A stretch of DNA of 64,000 nt. It comes from Bacteroidota bacterium (lineage in GTDB: Bacteria > Bacteroidota > Bacteroidia > Chitinophagales > Chitinophagaceae). Positions 48,668 through 59,700 of this stretch are shown here, piece after piece. The DNA lies in NCBI GenBank assembly GCA_013285595.1, contig JABDHF010000009.1:1-64000 (forward strand), written 5' to 3'. How positions within the stretch are numbered: the first letter of the stretch is position 1; each line of letters opens with the position of its first letter. The notes under the pieces are model-generated. The model ran no database searches. It saw only the letters and a program-made list of their open reading frames with translations, and was not told the origin of the DNA. The position numbers and the translations under genes were made by a program.

Positions 48668-49819
48668 TTATTGAGTTACTTCGCTGTACACTTTTATCTC
48701 GTTGTACAAGGTATCACGCTCTACTGGTATCTTGCCCACAGCATCTATCATATCGCACAATTCTTCTGTAGAGAGCGATGGTTTTTGCTCTTCTGCTCCA
48801 GCCATGGAGTAGATCTTGGTGGTATCGTCTATGGTACCGTCGAGGTCGTTTACACCAAAGGATAATGTGAGTTGTGCGGTCTGCCTTCCCAGCATTGGCC
48901 AATAGGCTTTCAGGTTGCGGAAATTATCCATGAAAATGCGGGAAATAGCATACAGCCGCAGGTCTTCAACAATGGTAGACTCTGATATGTGCGACATATC
49001 ATTATCCTTATTACGGAATTTAAGTGGTATAAAGCAATTGAAGCCGCCGGTTCTGTCCTGCAACTGGCGCAGGCGGCTCATATGGTCTATACGGTGCTCA
49101 TATTTTTCAATATGGCCATATAGCATGGTGGCATTTGAGTGCATACCCAGGTTGTGCGCTGTTTCGTGAATGTATAGCCAGCCCGTGCCATCTACCTTAT
49201 CTGCACAAATTACGTTGCGCACATCAGGATGGAATATTTCGGCACCACCACCGGGCATTGATTGCAACCCGGCATCCTTCAGGCGTTGCATACCGTCTTC
49301 TATTGAGAGCTTTGCCTTGCGGATCATATAATCAAGCTCCACTGCGGTGAAGCCTTTTAAATGCAGATCTGGCCTGTGCGCTCTTATTTTGCTCAGCAGC
49401 TCGCAGAAAAACTCCAGGTTCATTTTAGGGTGTACGCCACCTACTATATGCACTTCCGTCACCGGTTGCCCATCGTACTTGCGTACTATGTCCAGCATTT
49501 GCTCCATAGTCAGCTCCCATCCATCATCCCGGTTTTTATACAGGCGGGAATAGGAGCAGAAATTGCAGGTAAACACACAGACGTTAGTCGGTTCAATATG
49601 AAAATTACGATTGAAATACACTTTGCCGTGGTGCAGATCGTCGGCAATATGATTGGCCAGGGCGCCAACGAATCCCAGCTCTCCTTTTTCAAAAAGAAGA
49701 ACGCCCTCTTCTTCAGTAAGGCGTTCCTTGCTTTGTACTTTTTCCGCTATTGCAAGCAGTGATGTATCTAAATGTGATTGTTGTAATACTGTAGAAAGAC
49801 TTAATGGCTTACCGATCAT
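48668..49819 (-). CDS. mqnE: aminofutalosine synthase (radical SAM)
   Basis: NRNFHIEPTNVCVFTCNFCSYSR (CxxxCxxC-type radical SAM), GFTAVELDYM, MPGGGAEIFHPDVR. Confidence 0.88.
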   Translation of the reverse strand: MIGKPLSLSTVLQQSHLDTSLLAIAEKVQSKERLTEEEGVLLFEKGELGFVGALANHIADDLHHGKVYFNRNFHIEPTNVCVFTCNFCSYSRLYKNRDDGWELTMEQMLDIVRKYDGQPVTEVHIVGGVHPKMNLEFFCELLSKIRAHRPDLHLKGFTAVELDYMIRKAKLSIEDGMQRLKDAGLQSMPGGGAEIFHPDVRNVICADKVDGTGWLYIHETAHNLGMHSNATMLYGHIEKYEHRIDHMSRLRQLQDRTGGFNCFIPLKFRNKDNDMSHISESTIVEDLRLYAISRIFMDNFRNLKAYWPMLGRQTAQLTLSFGVNDLDGTIDDTTKIYSMAGAEEQKPSLSTEELCDMIDAVGKIPVERDTLYNEIKVYSEVTQ

Positions 49820-51327
49820 TGTAACAAAATTTTCCGTGTAATAATTTCGGAAGCGAAGTTACAGCGAACAAAGTAAATACCCTTACTCATTCCTGATAAG
49901 TCTATAGAATAAAAGTCTTTTTGCGAGCTATTAGTATTTATTTGCTGTACCTGCTCGCCAAGGATATTTATAACGCTGATACTGTTCAACTGGCTTGACT
50001 GCATATCGAATTTAATATTTATGACACCAGAGGTGGGGTTAGGCGAAACAGTTAAGAAATTATCCGCTACGGTTTGCTGTACTTTTTCCGGCCAGGATGT
50101 TAATGCAGGATTTTGCGTTAATGAGAAGCTCTCGCCTGTAGTACCCTGACCATCGGCGCCGGTACCTGTGCCGGATGGTGGCACCAGCACCATAGCATCC
50201 ATAGCGGCAACCTGGTCTGACGTGAACAGGTGCATGGCAATGTCGTCAGTGTAATTCATGAAATCCAGGCTTGCAATACCGAATGGCTGCGTATTTACGA
50301 GACCATTGAGTTTGCAGGTATCATTATATGTGCCGCCAGGTATTGTGGGGGGGTAGTCATAAAAATGCGGGCCTCCTTCAGGCGGCGTATCGTCCAGGCC
50401 ATCGTCCCGGCCGCCGCTAAAAGAACAAGCATCACCGTCATCGCCCCATGTATGCCAAATTTCAAAAAAGTGGCCTAGTTCATGAGTCAGTGTTCGTCCT
50501 TTGTCATAATAATCGGTAAGCCAGCCGGTAGGCACATAAACATCGGATGAAGATGAACGGCGGCCAAGGGCCAGAAAATTGATGGCAATACCTACTTCGC
50601 TTGCAGATATGGCCCCACTACCAATAGTAAATGACTGGGGAACTGTGATACCCAGAAGTCCGGTATCATCTGAGAAATTAACACACCAGACATTCAGGTA
50701 TTTTGTGTTATCCCAGGCGTCAAATCCGCCTGAGGAAGCATGTTTTGCACCGCTGCAAGACAGATCGAAACCTTTGCTAAATCCGCCAGATGCACCCGGA
50801 AGAACTTTTAGCTCAAACCCCCATGTGCCCCACCCGTCTGGCGCGGTATGAGCGAGGGCAAAATGAATACCCGCGTTGCCGTATAATGATGTCCAGCCAG
50901 ATGGAATAAGCGAGCCATCGGGGTTGCTTTTATTAAAGTCTTCATTTATTACGTCTATCTGCGAGTTGAGCCTTGCCATTATCCCATCTGTGCCGCCCAT
51001 TTGCGCCAATTGTGTATTGGTAACGATGATGTGGAAAATAACAGGAATGGCCGATACCGAAGTGGTTCTTGCTGCGCTTCCATTATCTTTCTGTTGCCTG
51101 TAGTTACCGGCAACTATTTGCAAGGATGCCCGTTGCTTTTCAATTCGCGGTGCCCAAGTGGCATCCTTTGCAATAAGGGCTGCCTTTTCTGCTGCTATAC
51201 CACATCTTCGCTGTGCAAAACCACTGGTACTGCAACAAAGCAATACACAAAAAAATATAAGGGCATTACGCATGGGCCAGTAGTATTTAAAAGGAAATAA
51301 ATAACTTATAGTAAACGAAATTAACAA
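49816..51327 (-). CDS. M43-family zinc metallopeptidase with T9SS type A sorting domain
   Basis: LTHELGHFFEIWHTWG (HExxHxxxxxH), C-term SPNPTSGVINIKF...GIYFVRC. Confidence 0.88.
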   Translation of the reverse strand: MLISFTISYLFPFKYYWPMRNALIFFCVLLCCSTSGFAQRRCGIAAEKAALIAKDATWAPRIEKQRASLQIVAGNYRQQKDNGSAARTTSVSAIPVIFHIIVTNTQLAQMGGTDGIMARLNSQIDVINEDFNKSNPDGSLIPSGWTSLYGNAGIHFALAHTAPDGWGTWGFELKVLPGASGGFSKGFDLSCSGAKHASSGGFDAWDNTKYLNVWCVNFSDDTGLLGITVPQSFTIGSGAISASEVGIAINFLALGRRSSSSDVYVPTGWLTDYYDKGRTLTHELGHFFEIWHTWGDDGDACSFSGGRDDGLDDTPPEGGPHFYDYPPTIPGGTYNDTCKLNGLVNTQPFGIASLDFMNYTDDIAMHLFTSDQVAAMDAMVLVPPSGTGTGADGQGTTGESFSLTQNPALTSWPEKVQQTVADNFLTVSPNPTSGVINIKFDMQSSQLNSISVINILGEQVQQINTNSSQKDFYSIDLSGMSKGIYFVRCNFASEIITRKILLQ

Positions 51328-51422
51328 ATGTAATTGATGAGCGAAGTTAAACGATAGTAAATAGTTTCATCCAAATGTCATTTTGTTAGATGGCATTTGA
51401 CTTGCGGAGTTTAAATTCCTTA

Positions 51423-52037
51423 CTACTTGTTGTTTTTCTTCCTGCTGTTGATCTCGTCGCGGATATTGATAGCCCTCACATAGTCTTCCTGCTCCAGCAC
51501 TTTCTGCAGCAGTTTGTTCAGGTCTTCAAGATTCATATTCTTCATGTCGGCGTCGATATTCGACTTACTGGTTACCGGCACTTTGTTTGGCTTCGTGTCG
51601 GCGGTTGGCTCTACTGCGCCTTCGGTTTGCTCCAGGTACAGGCCTGCAGTTTCCAGTATATTTTCGTAGGTGTATATTTTGCAGTTAGCCCTTACCGCCA
51701 TAGCCAGGGCATCGGATGTACGGCTGTCGATCTCAATGCTATCGCCATCGTGGCGGCAAATGAGTTTTGAAAAGAAGATACCTTCTTCCAGCTTGTAGAT
51801 GATAACTTCGGTCAGTTCTATACCGAAGGTGGTCATAAAGTTGGCAAAAAGATCGTGGGTAAGGGGGCGGCTTGGCTGCATACGTTCCAGCGCCACAGCT
51901 ATTGCCTGGGCTTCAAAACCACCAATTACTATCGGCAGGCGGCGAAGCCCGTCTACCTCACCCAGCACCACTGCATATGAATGTGTTTGGGTAATACTAT
52001 GAGATAATGCTACTATTTCCAGTTCTATCTTTTTCAT
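51423..52037 (-). CDS. bifunctional nuclease family protein (DUF151)
   Basis: YAVVLGEVDGLRRLPIVIGGFEAQAIAVALE, IDSRTSDALAMAVRANCKIY. Confidence 0.9.
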   Translation of the reverse strand: MKKIELEIVALSHSITQTHSYAVVLGEVDGLRRLPIVIGGFEAQAIAVALERMQPSRPLTHDLFANFMTTFGIELTEVIIYKLEEGIFFSKLICRHDGDSIEIDSRTSDALAMAVRANCKIYTYENILETAGLYLEQTEGAVEPTADTKPNKVPVTSKSNIDADMKNMNLEDLNKLLQKVLEQEDYVRAINIRDEINSRKKNNK

Positions 52038-52167
52038 TTATATATTCTCTGCTATAACATTCATACGTGAAGGTAATAATTTTTGTAAAAATTCATGCCT
52101 GTAGCAAGTTAACAAACTAAGTTTCAGCCACAGGCCTGTTATTTTCACATTTTTGTATTGTAACGGC

Positions 52168-54684
52168 CTAAAACAATGTAGGCGCATCCGGCTCCCCGGT
52201 TTCATCGTCTGCTTCCGGAATTAATGATATTTCTTTTAGCTCATCACCGCCAATGGCGGTACCTATTGTTTTCCACCCGGTAATGTCTACCATTTCATGC
52301 AATGCCGCTTTTTCTTCGGTCAGCTCAGATTTTTTCTTGCCTGTCCGTAGTATTACCACCGGTTCCTGCTGGGTTGTTACCAGCTTCAGATAATTTCCTT
52401 CCCCTTCTTTTATAAAAGAATACTTGCTTTTCAGGGTTGTGCTTTCTATCATGAAGCGCTTGGCATTGAATTGCTTAGACTTGGCATCATAATAAATAGC
52501 AGAAATAACCTTTTTAGGGTCAAATTTTTCTATGATCAGCACATGGTCTATATCATACCGGTTAGTCAGCTCATGGTCAGTGATCTCATAAGTTCCGTCT
52601 TTGAAAAACACAATTATTTTGTCTTTTTCGTCAAACCTTCCCAGCAACTGGCCATTACTATCCTTATTCAGCCTGCCTATGGTAGCATCGTACCATAGCT
52701 TAGGGGCGGAGAGGGTAGAGCGGCCTTTTTCTTTGAACCGTACGCTTTTTACAGGGTATTTGGTCGCCTGGTTGCCTTGTGCGGCACGGCCTTTTATTTC
52801 CAGTTCCTCAAAATAATAATCCAACTGTTTTACCCGGGCCTTGCTGCCGGGGTGTAGGGTTATTACCAGCACTTCTGCCTCGCCGTTAGGGTTTACAGAG
52901 AAGTATTGCACCTTACTGTTTGCATTGCCCTTGGTGAGGTCGTATTCTTTATCACGGGTTATGCCGGTTACGTTAAACCGTTTGCCGTAGGTAATACCGG
53001 TCTTGCCATCCATGTAGAGCATATTGTAGGTAGTACGCTCATCATTTTTCTGGAAAATGGCCAGGTGAATAATGTCTTTGCCAACAAAGTTTTTATCGGC
53101 TACTTTGGAAACCAGCATTTTGCCATCCTTACGGAACACAATGATGTTGTCCAGGTCTGAGCAGTCGAATGCAAACTCATCTTTTTTCAGGCCGGTGCCT
53201 ATAAAACCTTCCTTATAGTTTACATATAGCTTTGTGTTGGCAATGGCTACCGTAGTGGCATGTATGGTCTCAAATGGGCGTATCTCTGTTTTGCGCTCAC
53301 GGCCTTTGCCGTACTTTTTCAGCAGGTTTTCGTAATAGCGAATGGAATAGTCGTTGAGGTTGGCAATGTTGTTCTTTACCTCTTCTATCTCTGCTTCTAC
53401 GCCCTTTATATGCTCGTCTGCTTTAAAGGTATCGTACTTACTTATACGCTTGATGCGTATCTCTGTAAGCCTTACAATGTCCTCCTGCGTCACAGCGCGG
53501 CGCAGCTTCTTCTTGTATGGTTTCAGTCCATCGTCTATCGCTCTCAGCACTCCTTCCCAGGTAGTTTCTTCCTCAATATCGCGGTAAATGCGCTTTTCAA
53601 TAAATATTTTTTCCAGCGAGGAGTAGTGCCAGTCTTCATCCAGCTCGCCCAGCTTTATTTCCAGCTCACGAAGCAGCAGTTTTTTTGTATGGTCTACCGA
53701 GTGTTTCAGCAAGTCGCTGGCACCTACAAAGTGAGGTTTATCTGCAATGATGATGCAAGCATTTGGGGAGATAGATATCTCGCAGTCGGTAAACGCATAA
53801 AGCGCATCAATGGTCTGGTCTGTAGAAACACCGGGAGTAAGCTGTATCGCCAGTTCCACATCTTTTGCGGTATTATCGATCACACTTTTTATCCTGATCT
53901 TGCCGTTATCGTTCGCTTTAAGTATACTATCCACAAGCTGTGTGGTAGTGATGCCGTAGGGAACATCTTTTATTATAAGGGTCTTTTTATCTACTTCCTC
54001 TATACGCGCCCGTACACGCACTTTACCTCCGCGCGCACCATCGTTATAGTTGCTTACATCTACCATTCCCCCGGTCATAAAGTCGGGGTATAGTTCAAAT
54101 TTCCTTCCTTTCAGGTGTTTTATCGCACCTTCTATCAGTTCGCAAAAGTTGTGGGGTAATATCTTTGTAGAAAGTCCTACGGCAATACCTTCCGTGCCTT
54201 GTGCAAGCAGCAATGGGAACTTCATGGGCAAGGTGACCGGCTCGTTCTTACGGCCATCGTAGCTTAGCTGCCACTCCGTGGTTTTTGCATTAAATGCCAC
54301 CTCAAGTGCAAACTTCGACAAGCGGGCCTCTATATACCTTGCTGCGGCTGCGCTGTCGCCAGTGCGCACATCTCCCCAGTTTCCCTGTGTCTCTATCAGC
54401 AGGTCTTTCTGCCCCAGGCTCACAATAGCGTCACCAATAGAGGCATCGCCATGCGGGTGATACTGCATGCTTTGGCCTATAATGTTAGCTACCTTATTAA
54501 ACCGGCCATCGTCCATTTCCTTCATGGCATGCAGTATGCGGCGCTGCACAGGTTTCAGGCCATCTTCCACGGCAGGCACGGCACGTTCTAATATTACATA
54601 GCTGGCATAGTCGAGAAACCAGCTTTGGTACATGTCATTTATCATTACCGAGCTCTGCCCGGCAAAATCATTATTCTCACTCAT
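52168..54684 (-). CDS. parC: DNA gyrase/topoisomerase IV subunit A
   Basis: DYASYVILERAVPAVEDGLKPVQRRILHAM, HPHGDASIGDAIVSLGQKDLLIETQGNWGD, TGDSAAAARYIEARLS; symbol could be gyrA. Confidence 0.88.
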   Translation of the reverse strand: MSENNDFAGQSSVMINDMYQSWFLDYASYVILERAVPAVEDGLKPVQRRILHAMKEMDDGRFNKVANIIGQSMQYHPHGDASIGDAIVSLGQKDLLIETQGNWGDVRTGDSAAAARYIEARLSKFALEVAFNAKTTEWQLSYDGRKNEPVTLPMKFPLLLAQGTEGIAVGLSTKILPHNFCELIEGAIKHLKGRKFELYPDFMTGGMVDVSNYNDGARGGKVRVRARIEEVDKKTLIIKDVPYGITTTQLVDSILKANDNGKIRIKSVIDNTAKDVELAIQLTPGVSTDQTIDALYAFTDCEISISPNACIIIADKPHFVGASDLLKHSVDHTKKLLLRELEIKLGELDEDWHYSSLEKIFIEKRIYRDIEEETTWEGVLRAIDDGLKPYKKKLRRAVTQEDIVRLTEIRIKRISKYDTFKADEHIKGVEAEIEEVKNNIANLNDYSIRYYENLLKKYGKGRERKTEIRPFETIHATTVAIANTKLYVNYKEGFIGTGLKKDEFAFDCSDLDNIIVFRKDGKMLVSKVADKNFVGKDIIHLAIFQKNDERTTYNMLYMDGKTGITYGKRFNVTGITRDKEYDLTKGNANSKVQYFSVNPNGEAEVLVITLHPGSKARVKQLDYYFEELEIKGRAAQGNQATKYPVKSVRFKEKGRSTLSAPKLWYDATIGRLNKDSNGQLLGRFDEKDKIIVFFKDGTYEITDHELTNRYDIDHVLIIEKFDPKKVISAIYYDAKSKQFNAKRFMIESTTLKSKYSFIKEGEGNYLKLVTTQQEPVVILRTGKKKSELTEEKAALHEMVDITGWKTIGTAIGGDELKEISLIPEADDETGEPDAPTLF

Positions 54685-54821
54685 TAAAGTACGCTACCGG
54701 TTATTTATAGTGTGCAAAAATATTCATACTGAACTAACAATAAGGAAGAATTTTTGCACATACCAAAGAGGAAATATTATATAAGGATTGGGGTAAATAC
54801 TATATACGCCACCTGGATAAA

Positions 54822-55538
54822 TTAATTATAAAAATCAACTATCCTGAATAATCGTTTTTTATAAGGTATTTTAAAAGCTAATGAGGCGGCGGTTATGCCT
54901 ACGCCCACACCCATTGTAGCTAAGCCTAAGCCTTTGTAGTTGGTTTTCCCTCCTTTTATATTGGTTAGCGCAAAGCCACCAATAATAGCTGCCACACCTA
55001 TGCACCCCGTTACAGTAGAGAATTTTCTTTGATGTTTATATTGATTAAGGTAGTTGTATGCTACTGCATCGTAAGGGATTAATATCTTCAGGTTGTTATA
55101 GTTCAGCTTTACCACGGTTCTTTTGTTGCGGGCCTGCATATTCTGGATGTAGTAGTGGTCCAGAATACTGTTGTGTCTCAGGTATGGGCCTGCTCCATAT
55201 CCTGTTTTCTTACCGGTAAGTATCTTAAAATGTTGCGTTTTATACACATTGATCTTGCCTTCTGAGATCATTTCGGCAAAATTGCGGCCATGCACATTGG
55301 CAAAGCTGTTGTTCCCATCGCTGTAAAAAGCAATATCGTGCGCATCATATACCCGGCCCTTCACCACCATCTCTTTCTGAAAGTTCTCGAAGCTCCACTC
55401 TATTTTAGGCGCCTTGATCACTTTGCCATCCATTAGCTGGATGTAGGGTTGCGGTTTTGTGGTAACAATATGAGCAGTATATATCTGGCACGAGGAAAAA
55501 AGCATAATTATGCCCAAAAAGTAAAGGAGTATACGCAT
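54822..55538 (-). CDS. hypothetical lipoprotein
   Basis: N-terminal IMLFSSCQIYTAHI lipobox-like; two C-terminal hydrophobic segments. Confidence 0.55.
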   Translation of the reverse strand: MRILLYFLGIIMLFSSCQIYTAHIVTTKPQPYIQLMDGKVIKAPKIEWSFENFQKEMVVKGRVYDAHDIAFYSDGNNSFANVHGRNFAEMISEGKINVYKTQHFKILTGKKTGYGAGPYLRHNSILDHYYIQNMQARNKRTVVKLNYNNLKILIPYDAVAYNYLNQYKHQRKFSTVTGCIGVAAIIGGFALTNIKGGKTNYKGLGLATMGVGVGITAASLAFKIPYKKRLFRIVDFYN

Positions 55539-55692
55539 GGCCCATTTGAATCTCCTGCAAAAATATCAATAGTGATTAACAATGGCTTAAGAATTTTTGG
55601 GTTGAAAAGAAAAAATATTTGAAAAGCTGGTATGATTTTTAAGGTACATGTAGTGTGTGTGATCCTATAACTCCTAACACTTTGTAAACTAC

Positions 55693-55721
55693 GTGCGCTC
55701 TATACGGAGCGCACTTTTTTT
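55693..55721 (+). terminator. strong intrinsic terminator with no obvious upstream + strand gene
   Basis: gtgcgctc tatacg gagcgcac ttttttt; nearest genes are 54822-55538 (-) and pyrF (+, downstream). Confidence 0.8.
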
Positions 55722-55904
55722 GATACCCATTGGTATTTTTAAAAAATAGCTGTCAATTTTACAAGAAATATAATTTTTGGCACAGATATTGTTATTTCAG
55801 TTAGTGCCGGCCCCTATAAACCCTTTTCACTTAGTTACCCAATTTCCTAAATTCTCTCTAAGCCCTCCTCTACATTTATTCAGATGAAGATTTATCTTTA
55901 ACCC

Positions 55905-56717
55905 ATGAATCGTTCTGAATTAATTAATGCCATTTTCACTAAGAAGTCGGTACTGTGCGTGGGGCTGGATACGGACATTACGAAGATCCCCAAACATCTG
56001 TTAACTGAGGAAGACCCCGTATTTTCATTCAATAAAGCTATCATAGACGCTACCAAAGAATATGCGGTGGCTTATAAGATAAATACTGCCTTTTACGAGG
56101 CCCAGGGCATAAACGGCTGGATAAGCCTGCAGAAAACACTGGAATACATACCCAAAGGTATTTTTACTATAGCCGATGCAAAACGGGGAGATATAGGCAA
56201 TACTTCAGAGCAATATGCCCGAACCTTCTTTCATACATACCCCTTCGATAGTGTTACCGTAGCGCCATATATGGGCGAGGATAGCGTAAAGCCGTTCCTG
56301 CAATTCCCTGGTAAATGGACCATAGTGCTTGGGCTTACCTCTAATGCCGGTAGCGCCAATTTTCAGTTGCAGCAGAGTGGGGATGAATTGCTCTATCAAA
56401 AAGTATTGCGCACAGTGGCGTCGTGGGGCAGCCCCGAGAACCTGATGTTTGTAATAGGTGCTACCCGTAAAGAGCAGTTACAGGAAGTAAGGGCATTACT
56501 GCCGGAACACTTCTTCCTGGTGCCGGGAGTAGGTGCGCAGGGTGGGGATGTGGATACCGTTTGCCGCAATGCTTTTAATAAAGATGCCGGAGTGTTAATT
56601 AATGTATCGCGCGGGATCATCTTTGCGGCAAATGATACGTCTTTTGCAGAGCGGGCGAATGAGGAGGCCAGGAGGTATCAGAAGGAAATGGAGCAACATA
56701 TTCTCGACTTGAAATAG
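55905..56717 (+). CDS. pyrF: orotidine-5'-phosphate decarboxylase
   Basis: SVLCVGLDTDITKIPKHL, FTIADAKRGDIGNTSEQYA. Confidence 0.95.
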   Translation: MNRSELINAIFTKKSVLCVGLDTDITKIPKHLLTEEDPVFSFNKAIIDATKEYAVAYKINTAFYEAQGINGWISLQKTLEYIPKGIFTIADAKRGDIGNTSEQYARTFFHTYPFDSVTVAPYMGEDSVKPFLQFPGKWTIVLGLTSNAGSANFQLQQSGDELLYQKVLRTVASWGSPENLMFVIGATRKEQLQEVRALLPEHFFLVPGVGAQGGDVDTVCRNAFNKDAGVLINVSRGIIFAANDTSFAERANEEARRYQKEMEQHILDLK

Positions 56718-56722
56718 ACAAA

Positions 56723-57991
56723 ATGAACGAAGCCCTCTTCCAGTTTATCTGGCAATACAGTTTGTATAATCTTATAGGCCTGCACACTGCGGAAGGAGAG
56801 CCTTTGACTGTTATCTACCCGGGCAAGCTGAATAAAGATGCCGGGCCTGATTTTCTTGAGGCTAAAATAAAGGTGGGCTCTACAACCCTAGTGGGGAATG
56901 TAGAGCTGCATATAAAAACCAGCGATTGGCTGAAACATGGCCACCAGCGCGATGCCGCTTATAAGAACCTTGCACTGCATGTAGTCTACGAAAATGACAT
57001 TCCTAATGTAGCTGATAATACACCCGTACTTGTGTTGAGGGATCATATTCCACAGCATATCATTACGAAGTACTCGGGCCTTATGCTGGCGCCACAAAAA
57101 TTGCCATGTGCAGGACAGCATACCAATGTGAAGGATATAACCAAGGAAGGGTGGCTGAGCAGGCTACTTGCGGAGCGGTGGGAGCAAAAGCTTGCCGACT
57201 GGAATGTGTTGCTGGAAAACTCGGCCGAAGACTGGCGAAACCTGCTCTACTGGCGCATGGCGGCGAATTTTGGGTTTAAGACGAATGCCACACCATTTCT
57301 TATGCTGGCGCAGTCGTTGCCGCTAAATGTACTGGCGAAACATAAAGACCTGGAGCAGGTAGAGGCTTTGCTGTTTGGACAGGCGGGTATGATGGATGAT
57401 GACTTTACCGACGACTACCCACGGGAGTTACAAAGGGAGTACGATTACCTTCGCAAAAAGTATCAGCTGAGACCGGTAACCAAGCACCTGTGGAAGTTTC
57501 TGCGCATGCGGCCAGCCAATTTTCCTACTATACGCATAGCACAGTTTGCAGCGCTGCTGCACAAGTCGGTTCATTTGTTTTCGCAGATCATAGAAACCCA
57601 TTCGGTAAAGGAAATAGAGCCATTGCTGGATGTGACGGCCAGCAGCTATTGGGACAACCATTTCCAGTTCGATGTAGCGCAGAAACAGGCTGCTCCAAAA
57701 TCGCTAGGGAAGACCTCTATCCAGAATATCATTATTAATACTATTGCACCCATACAGTTTCTCTATGCGGCCAAGCAGGGGACGCATACGCTGCAGGAGC
57801 AATCGCTTCAACTGCTGGAAACTGTGCCTGCTGAGAAAAACAACATCACCCAGCTATGGGATGCCAACGGCTGGAAGGCTGGCAATGCAGCCCAGTCGCA
57901 GGCACAGCTGCAGCTATACAACAACTACTGCAGCAATAAACGCTGCCTTGAATGCACTATAGGGCTAAATATTATCCGTTCGGCCAGTTAA
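56723..57991 (+). CDS. DUF2851 family protein
   Basis: EALFQFIWQYSLYNLIGLHTAEGEPLTVIYPGKLNKDAGPDFLEAKIKVGSTTLVGNVELHIKTSDW. Confidence 0.9.
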   Translation: MNEALFQFIWQYSLYNLIGLHTAEGEPLTVIYPGKLNKDAGPDFLEAKIKVGSTTLVGNVELHIKTSDWLKHGHQRDAAYKNLALHVVYENDIPNVADNTPVLVLRDHIPQHIITKYSGLMLAPQKLPCAGQHTNVKDITKEGWLSRLLAERWEQKLADWNVLLENSAEDWRNLLYWRMAANFGFKTNATPFLMLAQSLPLNVLAKHKDLEQVEALLFGQAGMMDDDFTDDYPRELQREYDYLRKKYQLRPVTKHLWKFLRMRPANFPTIRIAQFAALLHKSVHLFSQIIETHSVKEIEPLLDVTASSYWDNHFQFDVAQKQAAPKSLGKTSIQNIIINTIAPIQFLYAAKQGTHTLQEQSLQLLETVPAEKNNITQLWDANGWKAGNAAQSQAQLQLYNNYCSNKRCLECTIGLNIIRSAS

Positions 57992-58379
57992 AGATGATCG
58001 TCTTTTTGCAGTCGGGGTGCAGGCTTTGGTGCACCGGGCAGGTGATGGCTATTTGCTCCAGCCGCTTTTTCTCTTCATCAGTGTAAGGCCCACTTTTCGG
58101 GAAGTCGATGGTTACAACGATCTCCCCAATTTTACGCGGATTAGCCACCATTATCTTCTCTACCTGACATTCTGCACCTTCTATGTTTATACTCGGCGCA
58201 AGTATGGCTATGGTAGTAACAATACAGGTAGCAAGCGCTGTAGCTACAAGATCTGTAGGTGAAAAGCGATCGCCCATCCCATGATTGTCAAGCGGGGCAT
58301 CGGTTTCTATGGAGTTACCGGACCGTACGTGCGTGGCTATTGTTCTCAGATCGCCTATGTAAACAACTTTTGATGTCAT
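57972..58379 (-). CDS. OsmC family protein
   Basis: DNHGMGDRFSPTDLVATALATCIVTTIAI, CPVHQSLHPD. Confidence 0.9.
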   Translation of the reverse strand: MTSKVVYIGDLRTIATHVRSGNSIETDAPLDNHGMGDRFSPTDLVATALATCIVTTIAILAPSINIEGAECQVEKIMVANPRKIGEIVVTIDFPKSGPYTDEEKKRLEQIAITCPVHQSLHPDCKKTIIFNWPNG

Positions 58380-58472
58380 GGCATTTTTTTTGTTAAAAAT
58401 ACGTTGTTAGAAGCAGTTAATGATAAAATAGTGACTTTGTATATTGAATATTATTAGTAAATTACATGCTGT

Positions 58473-59291
58473 ATGCAGATGACCCAAATCGCCAGGATAC
58501 TAAGTTTAGTTGTTGGTTGCTGCTGTGCTGTATCATATGCACAGGCGCAGGTGGTTACCCGCTCTACAGATACGAGCAAAAAGTTACAGCCGCTGGTACA
58601 GCACCCCAAGCCTAAAGGGCCTAAACCAATAAAACATGAGGTAAGTGGCGGCATCAGGCTAAACAGCGATGGATGGAGTATTTATTCTGACATTGGGAAA
58701 GTGAAGACCAAAGATGTAAGGCATGCCGATATGTTCCATAATGTACGGATCTGGCAAATAGAGTTTACCGAGAAGAAAAACCCTAAGGAGCAGAAGATAG
58801 ACGCCAGCGATGGATCGGGCTCCAACACCTATGTATATGGCAAGATCAATAATTTTTATTCATTGAAGCTTGGCTGGGGATTTAGAAAAATGCTGGTAGG
58901 TAAGCCAGATCCTGGTACAGTTTCTATTCACTGGGTAAACGTGGGAGGATTTGCGCTGGGGTTATTAAAGCCGTATTACATCAATGTATACAGCGACCCT
59001 TCTGCGATCAAATATACCGATGCAACGAAGGAAAACTTTCTTAACCAGGGCGTGATAGAAGGTAGCGCGGGCTTTAGCAAAGGCCTCAGCGAAATCAAAT
59101 TTGTTCCTGGATTCCATTTTAAGTCTGCCCTGCATTTTGATTTCTCGGCCAACAGAAAGAATGTATTAGGTGTAGAAACCGGATTTAATATTGAATACTA
59201 TACGCAGGCCGTTCAGCTACTGGCTAATCAACCGGCGGTTCCTTATTTCCTCGATATATTTGTAGGTGTGCAGTTTGGCCGCCGCTGGTAA
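58473..59291 (+). CDS. hypothetical outer-membrane-associated protein
   Basis: Signal peptide (VGCCCAVSYAQAQ) and C-terminal aromatic beta-strand-like segments. Confidence 0.55.
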   Translation: MQMTQIARILSLVVGCCCAVSYAQAQVVTRSTDTSKKLQPLVQHPKPKGPKPIKHEVSGGIRLNSDGWSIYSDIGKVKTKDVRHADMFHNVRIWQIEFTEKKNPKEQKIDASDGSGSNTYVYGKINNFYSLKLGWGFRKMLVGKPDPGTVSIHWVNVGGFALGLLKPYYINVYSDPSAIKYTDATKENFLNQGVIEGSAGFSKGLSEIKFVPGFHFKSALHFDFSANRKNVLGVETGFNIEYYTQAVQLLANQPAVPYFLDIFVGVQFGRRW

Positions 59292-59700
59292 TTCTTTATA
59301 GTCTTAGATCAATAGTGATTAGTAGTAAGTTTGCAAATGATTGCGATATTTTCTGTATTCATTTTTATCCCATCCGTCCATTGCATTAATTAATATTAAA
59401 TTCGTATATTCTAAATTTGAGATGCAATACAGGCGCGCGTTTTACCATGTTTTTGGGGGAGCGGGTGGCTATGTTTCGCACTGGTTTTGCTCTGTATATT
59501 TACTTCGCAGAATTCTGCATTCAATGATATAAGGACTATATAAATATATTTTCTTATTTATATTAGAAGCCGACATAAACAAATTTATTAGGAGCAAAGA
59601 TAAGGCGCCCCTATAGCAGTGGTAAACTAGCCTAGCTTTTGCAATAAGTTTGCCAAATGCGGGTATTGCCAAAAGCATCTTAAACGATAACGGTTTTGCT

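Noticed and set aside
53260-54093. 277-aa ORF antisense to the topoisomerase A subunit gene
   Set aside because: Fully nested in a conserved gene on the opposite strand; no recognisable domain.
57972-57991. 20-nt convergent overlap between DUF2851 and OsmC genes as a regulatory antisense element
   Set aside because: Short tail-to-tail overlaps are common in compact genomes; nothing else suggests regulation.
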